The translations under genes were made by a program, and so were the position numbers. The notes under the pieces were generated by a model that was given only the letters and a program-made list of their open reading frames with translations, was not told the origin of the DNA and ran no database searches. Source: Spirochaetaceae bacterium (GTDB lineage: Bacteria; Spirochaetota; Spirochaetia; SZUA-6; Bin103). From it: DNA of 12,053 bases. Below, piece after piece: positions 8,117-12,053 of this stretch. The stretch covers positions 1 to 12,053 of the forward strand of contig JAPOQV010000297.1 of NCBI GenBank assembly GCA_026710565.1, read 5' to 3'. How positions within the stretch are numbered: the stretch's first letter is position 1; every line of letters starts with the position of its first letter.

Positions 8117-9469
8117 ATGGGTGCTGCGACCGCCACCGGGGTCACGATCGACTCCCTGCTCGCGGAGTACCGTGACCTGAATCCCGGTTCGTACGAGTTG
8201 TTCCGCCGCTCGCAGTCGGTGCTGCCGGGCGGCAACACCCGGACCGGGGTGTTCGTCGATCCGTTCCCGCTCTACGTCGACCGCGCCGAGGGCACGGACC
8301 TGATCGACGTCGACGGCAACCGCCGTCTGGACTTCATCAACAACGCCAGCGCCCTGATCCTCGGCCACGCCCATCCGGCGGTGGTCGCCGCCATCGGCGA
8401 GGCTGCCGGGCGCGGCACCGCCTACTTCGCGCCCACGCCGCTGGAGGTGGAGCTGGCCGAGCTGCTCGCCGAGCGGGTGCCGTCCCTGGAGCGGCTGCGC
8501 TTCTGCAGCTCCGGCACCGAGGCGGTCCTTGGAGCCGTGCGGGCGGCCCGCGCCTTCACCGGCCGGCCGATGGTCGCCAAGTTCGAGGGCGCCTACCACG
8601 GCATCGACGACCCGGCGCTGATCAGCTACCTGCCGCCGCTGGGCCCGGAGCTCGGTCCGCCGCGCCGGCCGCGTCCCGTGCCCGCGTCCGCCGGGCTCGC
8701 GCCGGGAACGGAGGAGCAGGTGCTGGTGCTGCCGTTCAACGACATCGAGGCGTGCGCGGAGCTCATCGGCGAGCACGCCGGCCGGCTGGCCGCGGTGATC
8801 GTCGACCCGCTGTCCACGGCCGTCGGCCTCACCCTCCCGGAGCCCGGATTCCTGGAGGGCCTGCGCCGCATCACCCGCGAGCACGGCATCGTGCTGATCT
8901 TCGACGAGGTGGTGAGCTTCCGCGCCGGCGCCGGCGGCGCCCAGGGAGCGTTCGGGGTGCGGCCCGACCTCACCTGCCTGGCCAAGGTGGTGGCCGGTGG
9001 CACGCCGGGCGGCGCGTTCGGCGGACGGGCCGACATCATGGCGCTCTACGATCCGACCGGCGGGCCGGCGGCGATCCCGCAGTCCGGGACCTACAACGGC
9101 AACCCCATCGTCATGGCGGCGGGGCTCGCCACCCTGAGCACCATGACCGCCGATGCCTACTCGGCCCTCCACGAGCGCACCCGCCGCGTGGCCGACGGGC
9201 TGCGGGCCGCCTTCCGGCGGGCCGGCGTGCCCGGCTGCGTGGTCACGGCCGGGTCGCTGTTCCAGCTCTACTTCCTGCCGCGGCCGCCGCGCAACTACCG
9301 CGAGGCGGCGCGGGACGACTCCGCCCGCCAGCGGTGGCTCTACTTCCGGCTGCTGGGCGACGGCATCGTCACCCGCCGCGGCGGCAACGTGTCGCTGCCC
9401 ATGACCGACCGGCACGTCGACCGCCTGGTCGAGACGGTGGAAGCCGCGCTGCGCGAGCTGCCGGCGTGA
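8117..9469 (+). CDS. Class III PLP-dependent aminotransferase, glutamate-1-semialdehyde aminomutase-like
   Basis: This is a fold-type I, class III PLP enzyme of 450 residues. Landmarks are LPGGNTRTG (36-44), the phosphate-binding SSGTEA (131-136), the stacking Tyr in AYHG (159-162), Asp263 in FDEVVSF (pairs with the PLP nitrogen) and Lys290 in LAKVVAGG (Schiff base). GGTPGGAFGG (294-303) and NGNPIVMAAG near 338-347 resemble HemL. However, the HemL motif EPVxGNMG is DPLSTAVG here (230-237), and the N-terminal arm differs. A role in tetrapyrrole synthesis is therefore not secure, although heme genes follow directly and hemC lies in the other block. It could be an amino-acid or amino-sugar aminotransferase or an aminomutase of unknown substrate. 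AGGGAG lies about 12 nt upstream of ATG 8117, somewhat far. Class confidence is high; substrate confidence is low. Confidence 0.85.
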   Translation: MGAATATGVTIDSLLAEYRDLNPGSYELFRRSQSVLPGGNTRTGVFVDPFPLYVDRAEGTDLIDVDGNRRLDFINNASALILGHAHPAVVAAIGEAAGRGTAYFAPTPLEVELAELLAERVPSLERLRFCSSGTEAVLGAVRAARAFTGRPMVAKFEGAYHGIDDPALISYLPPLGPELGPPRRPRPVPASAGLAPGTEEQVLVLPFNDIEACAELIGEHAGRLAAVIVDPLSTAVGLTLPEPGFLEGLRRITREHGIVLIFDEVVSFRAGAGGAQGAFGVRPDLTCLAKVVAGGTPGGAFGGRADIMALYDPTGGPAAIPQSGTYNGNPIVMAAGLATLSTMTADAYSALHERTRRVADGLRAAFRRAGVPGCVVTAGSLFQLYFLPRPPRNYREAARDDSARQRWLYFRLLGDGIVTRRGGNVSLPMTDRHVDRLVETVEAALRELPA

Positions 9470-9534
9470 GGCACCCGTTCGGCCGCTGAACGCGGACGTC
9501 GACCTCTCCGACCTGCATACCTGACGAACGTGCC

Positions 9535-10470
9535 GTGCGCCTGCTGACCAAGACCACCGCGCTGGCGACGCTGCTGCTGATCTTCGTCGGCAGCCTGGTG
9601 ACCAGCACCGGTTCCGGGTTGGCCGTGCCGGACTGGCCGCTCTCCTACGGAACGCTGTTCCCACCGATGGTGGGCGGCATCCTGTACGAGCACGGCCATC
9701 GCATGGCCGCCGCCGTCGTCGGGCTGTTGGTGGTCGTGCAGGCGCTGGTGTTGACGTGGGGCGAGCCGCGCAGGTGGGTGCGCGTGCTCGCATGGGTGGC
9801 GGTGGGCGCGATCGTCGCCCAGGGACTGCTCGGCGGGCTGACGGTGCTGTTCCTGCTGCCGACGCCGATCTCGATGACGCACGCGGTACTGGCCCAGACG
9901 CTGTTCCTGGTGCTGATCCTCATCGCTCACGCCCAGTCCGGGGACTGGTCGCAGCGCCTCCAGGAGCGAACGGCCATCGCCTGGCGGTCGATCGCTGCCC
10001 TGCTGGGAGTCGTGTACCTGCAACTGCTCCTTGGGGCGCTGATGCGGCACACGGGGGCTGGGCTGGCGATTCCGGACTTCCCGCTGATGGGCGGCACGCT
10101 GCTGCCGCGCTTCGACGAGCGCATGCTGAACGCCGTCAACGCCGCTCGATTCGATCTCCATCTGCCTTCCGTTGCCCTGGGCCAGGTCATCGTCCACTTC
10201 CTGCACCGCCTGGGGGCGCTGGCAACCCTGGTGGTACTGGTGATGGTCAACCTGGCGGTGGGACGCCGGCCGGCGCCGCGCCGGGTGCGGCAGCTCCTGG
10301 GCGCCATCGACGGCCTGGTGGTCGTGCAGGTGGCGCTGGGAGCGCTGACCGTGATCACCGCCAGGTCGCCGCTCCTGGCCAGCCTCCACGTCCTGGTCGG
10401 CGCCAGCCTGCTTGGCGCCACCTGGTGGTGCCTGCTCTGCGGCCGTCCGGTGCGGGAGCGCACCCCGTGA
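9535..10470 (+). CDS. ctaA: Heme A synthase (COX15/CtaA family)
   Basis: CtaA oxidises the C8 methyl of heme O to a formyl group, giving heme A for aa3/caa3-type cytochrome oxidases. The 311-residue membrane protein has about eight hydrophobic helices arranged as an internal duplication: GSGLAVPDWPLSYG (26-39) in the first half is echoed by GAGLAIPDFPL (174-184) in the second. Heme-ligand histidines sit at the expected places: H55 in EHGHR, with E52 matching the catalytic Glu of Bacillus CtaA; H116; H224 in HFLHR; and H285. The disulfide-forming cysteines of the Bacillus external loop are absent. A CxxC pair occurs instead at 299-302 in the last helix. GTG 9535 is chosen because it directly precedes the conserved N-terminus; no clear ribosome site is seen. 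The 65-nt gap upstream has only a weak 6-bp hairpin. The stop overlaps ctaB. Confidence 0.93.
   Translation: MRLLTKTTALATLLLIFVGSLVTSTGSGLAVPDWPLSYGTLFPPMVGGILYEHGHRMAAAVVGLLVVVQALVLTWGEPRRWVRVLAWVAVGAIVAQGLLGGLTVLFLLPTPISMTHAVLAQTLFLVLILIAHAQSGDWSQRLQERTAIAWRSIAALLGVVYLQLLLGALMRHTGAGLAIPDFPLMGGTLLPRFDERMLNAVNAARFDLHLPSVALGQVIVHFLHRLGALATLVVLVMVNLAVGRRPAPRRVRQLLGAIDGLVVVQVALGALTVITARSPLLASLHVLVGASLLGATWWCLLCGRPVRERTP
10454..10458 (+). promoter_or_regulatory. Ribosome binding site of ctaB
   Basis: GGGAG lies eight bases before the GTG at 10467, within the last codons of ctaA. It supports that GTG as the ctaB start and the GTGA overlap with the ctaA stop. Confidence 0.65.
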
Positions 10471-11393
10471 GCCTGTCACCGGCGGCAGCCCCGCCGCGTA
10501 CGCGCGCGGACTCCACGGGACTCCGGGCGGCGATGCGCGGGCTGCGGTCCCTGATCAAGACCCGCATCGTCCTCATGGTGATGGTGGCGACCGCGCTGGG
10601 CTACTGGGCCGCGGCGGGGTCGTTCCGGCCGGTGGGCACGCTGGCGGCGGCCCTCACCGGCACCGCCCTGGCGAGCGCGGGCGCCGGAGTGCTCAACAAC
10701 GTCCTGGATCGCCACGTGGATGCGCGCATGGTGCGTACCCGCCAGCGTGCGCTCCCGCAGGGATCGGTGGCACCGTCGGCGGCGGTGTGGTTCGGGGCGG
10801 CGCTCACCGCCTGCGGAGCCGGGCTGCTGGCCTGGCAGGGCGGCTTGAGCCCGGCGCTGCTCAGCCTGCTGGCGGCGGCGCTCTACCTGTTCGTGTACAC
10901 GCCACTGAAGCCCCGGACCTGGCTCAACACGCCGCTCGGCGCGATTCCGGGCGCCGTGCCGCCGCTGATCGGCGGCGCCGCCGCCACCGGTGGAGTTCCC
11001 GACGCCGGGCCGTGGATCGTGTTCGCGATGCTGTTTCTCTGGCAGCACCCCCACTTCTACGCCATCGCCTGGGCCTGCCGCGACGACTACCGGCGCGCCG
11101 GCCTGCGGATGGCGACGGAGGTGGGCGACGGCGGACGGTTCATGACCGTCCAGGTCATCGGCTCCCTGCTGCTCCTGCTCCCGGTCTCACTGCTGCTGGC
11201 GGCGGTGGGCGAGGCTGGCGTGTGGTATGCCGCGGGCGCTGCGGCGGCCGGGGCGGTGTACCTGGCGGCCGGCATCCGTTTCGCGCGCCGGCTCGACATG
11301 CCCGGCTCCCGCCTGCTGCTGCGGGTGTCCGTCCTGTATCTCCCGGCGATACTGCTGCTGTCGATCGCCGACCGCTTCCTGCCATCGATGTAG
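10467..11393 (+). CDS. ctaB: Protoheme IX farnesyltransferase (heme O synthase)
   Basis: CtaB, a membrane UbiA-type prenyltransferase, adds a farnesyl group to protoheme to make heme O, which CtaA then oxidises. The 308-residue product has the first Asp-rich motif NNVLDRHVDARMVRT (77-91), followed by RALPQG. The conserved loop YTPLKPRTWLNT (144-155) comes next, then IPGAVPPLIGG (160-170). The WQHPHFYAIAW block (192-202) is followed by the second acidic site RDDYRRAGLRM (205-215). About seven to nine hydrophobic helices are visible. The same frame is open far upstream, but GTG 10467 gives the normal length, has a GGGAG site and overlaps the ctaA stop by four bases. The first ~20 residues are a Pro/Ala-rich, nonconserved leader, so ATG 10533 (Met23) is a possible alternative start. 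The stop is TAG. No cytochrome oxidase subunit genes follow; the next sequence is decayed. Confidence 0.94.
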   Translation: MSLSPAAAPPRTRADSTGLRAAMRGLRSLIKTRIVLMVMVATALGYWAAAGSFRPVGTLAAALTGTALASAGAGVLNNVLDRHVDARMVRTRQRALPQGSVAPSAAVWFGAALTACGAGLLAWQGGLSPALLSLLAAALYLFVYTPLKPRTWLNTPLGAIPGAVPPLIGGAAATGGVPDAGPWIVFAMLFLWQHPHFYAIAWACRDDYRRAGLRMATEVGDGGRFMTVQVIGSLLLLLPVSLLLAAVGEAGVWYAAGAAAAGAVYLAAGIRFARRLDMPGSRLLLRVSVLYLPAILLLSIADRFLPSM

Positions 11394-11522
11394 ATCCAGC
11401 ACCGCGCCGATCCGTAGCGGCTATCCGTTCCCGCCAGCTCCTTACGACCCTCGTGGACGCCGTTCTGGTGTTGGCCCTCACGTCGATGTGTGCTTGACGT
11501 ACGGCGTAACTCGAGACGCTTC

Positions 11523-11779
11523 ACTCCTGGCTCCGGTTCCACCCTGCGCCACCTGTTCCGAGCGCACACGCGCTTTCCGGTCGGCCGGGTTCGCCACCTC
11601 GTACTCGGGCCGTTCTCGTTCTCGGAATTCCTGCGGGCCCTGGACAAGGCGCACCTCGCCGCGGAGGTGCTCAAGCGCCAACACGTGGATCAGCGGCCAG
11701 CGACACGAGCTGCTTCTCTCGCTGTTCGACCGGTTCCTCGCCGTGGGAGGGACTGCCGGCGGTCGTCCAGGCGCATCGG
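11523..11779 (+). pseudogene. Remnant of an AAA_14/DUF4143-type ATPase, two frameshifts, both ends missing
   Basis: Three short pieces in successive frames together spell the middle of an AAA_14/DUF4143-type ATPase. Piece one (about 11523-11693) reads GSGSTLRHLFRAHTRFPVGR, then VRHLVLGPFSFSEFLRAL, the characteristic block after the sensor region of these proteins. Piece two (about 11698-11751) is shifted by one base and reads RHELLLSLFDRFLAVGG. Piece three (11753-11779) is shifted again and reads LPAVVQAHR, completing the family's VGGxPAVV motif. The second shift falls in GGGAGGGACTG near 11746-11752, consistent with one inserted base. There is no Walker A or Walker B sequence upstream and no C-terminal DUF4143 part downstream. 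These ATPases are common, frequently decaying accessory genes. The family identity rests on recognising the motifs and has not been searched. Confidence 0.65.
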
Positions 11780-12053
11780 CGCCGTGCGGCTGTGCGCCGA
11801 CCAGCCGGATGCGCGCGAGCGGCTGCGCGACGGGTCGCTGACGCTGAGCGCCGCCGCCGAGCTGCAGTGGGCGTTCGACCGGCAGCGGCGGCGCGGATCT
11901 ATCTGCGGCATTGCGTCGCGTGCGCCGGCGGGCTCAGCGCCGGCGCACGCTGCGGCCCCCGAGGATCCGGCGGCGCCGGACGGTCCTTTGGCCGATGCCA
12001 CGCCCGCGACCTCGGTGCCTGCCGCTTCGCCGCCGCTGGTGCTCGATGCTGCA
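11772..12053 (+). pseudogene. Fragment resembling the helical region of an HNH endonuclease, runs off window edge
   Basis: From 11772 the reading frame gives RIGAVRLCADQPDARERLRD then GSLTLSAAAELQWAFDRQRR. This resembles the helical segment of a bacterial HNH endonuclease group (pattern: AxxRIxAxRLxxxxPxxxxxLxxGxLSLSxxAxxQ). After about 11895 comes an Ala/Pro-rich, low-complexity stretch that stays open to the end of the window, as expected for the linker before the HNH domain, which would lie beyond it. The fragment lacks the N-terminal part of such proteins and begins inside the last codons of the ATPase remnant, in a different frame. A GTG at 11490 would open this frame, but it would include out-of-frame ATPase sequence. 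It is probably a truncated gene; a living chimeric gene cannot be excluded without sequence to the right. Confidence 0.5.

Noticed and set aside
9476..9492. Hairpin CGTTC/GAACG after the aminotransferase as a terminator
   Set aside because: The stem is only five pairs plus one G-T pair, with no T run after it, so chance is a sufficient explanation.
8108..9793. A 561-codon minus-strand open frame opposite the aminotransferase
   Set aside because: It is a shadow of the plus-strand gene: low-complexity Arg/Ala/Gly-rich translation without recognisable domains, and the opposite strand has clear PLP-enzyme motifs.

Overview
This is a high-GC bacterial window containing two opposed gene blocks and a decayed right end. 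Shine-Dalgarno-like sites, GTG starts and four-base GTGA gene overlaps point to a bacterium with tightly packed operons. Bacillithiol genes together with heme O and heme A synthases suggest an aerobic organism that uses bacillithiol-type thiols and a heme-A terminal oxidase. High-GC members of phyla such as Spirochaetota, Acidobacteriota, Gemmatimonadota, Deinococcota or Bacteroidota relatives would fit. The sequence alone does not settle the phylum.

Left block, minus strand, read from about 3863 down to 1: a class I SAM-dependent methyltransferase, bshC (the cysteine-adding enzyme of bacillithiol synthesis), bshA (the first glycosyltransferase of the same pathway), and the 5' part of hemC (hydroxymethylbilane synthase), which runs off the left edge. 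The spacings are 4 nt, 21 nt and a 4-nt overlap, so this reads as one operon. The methyltransferase sits directly in front of bshC. That makes it a good candidate for an enzyme that N-methylates bacillithiol, as NmbA does in Chlorobaculum. The deacetylase BshB is not in the window.

Right block, plus strand, 3895 to 11393: lhgO (L-2-hydroxyglutarate dehydrogenase), then the split three-subunit proton-translocating NAD(P) transhydrogenase pntAA-pntAB-pntB, then a class III PLP aminotransferase that resembles glutamate-1-semialdehyde aminomutase but differs at a conserved motif, then ctaA (heme A synthase) and ctaB (heme O synthase). The theme is redox metabolism: NADPH supply from the proton gradient, a flavoenzyme feeding electrons to respiration, and the heme A cofactor for cytochrome oxidase. 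The thiol operon across the divergent junction would consume the reducing power.

Right end, 11394 to 12053: no intact gene is visible. A fragment of an AAA_14/DUF4143-type ATPase, broken by two frameshifts, runs straight into a fragment that looks like the helical region of an HNH endonuclease family. This is a chimeric gene graveyard and the most clearly non-core part of the window.
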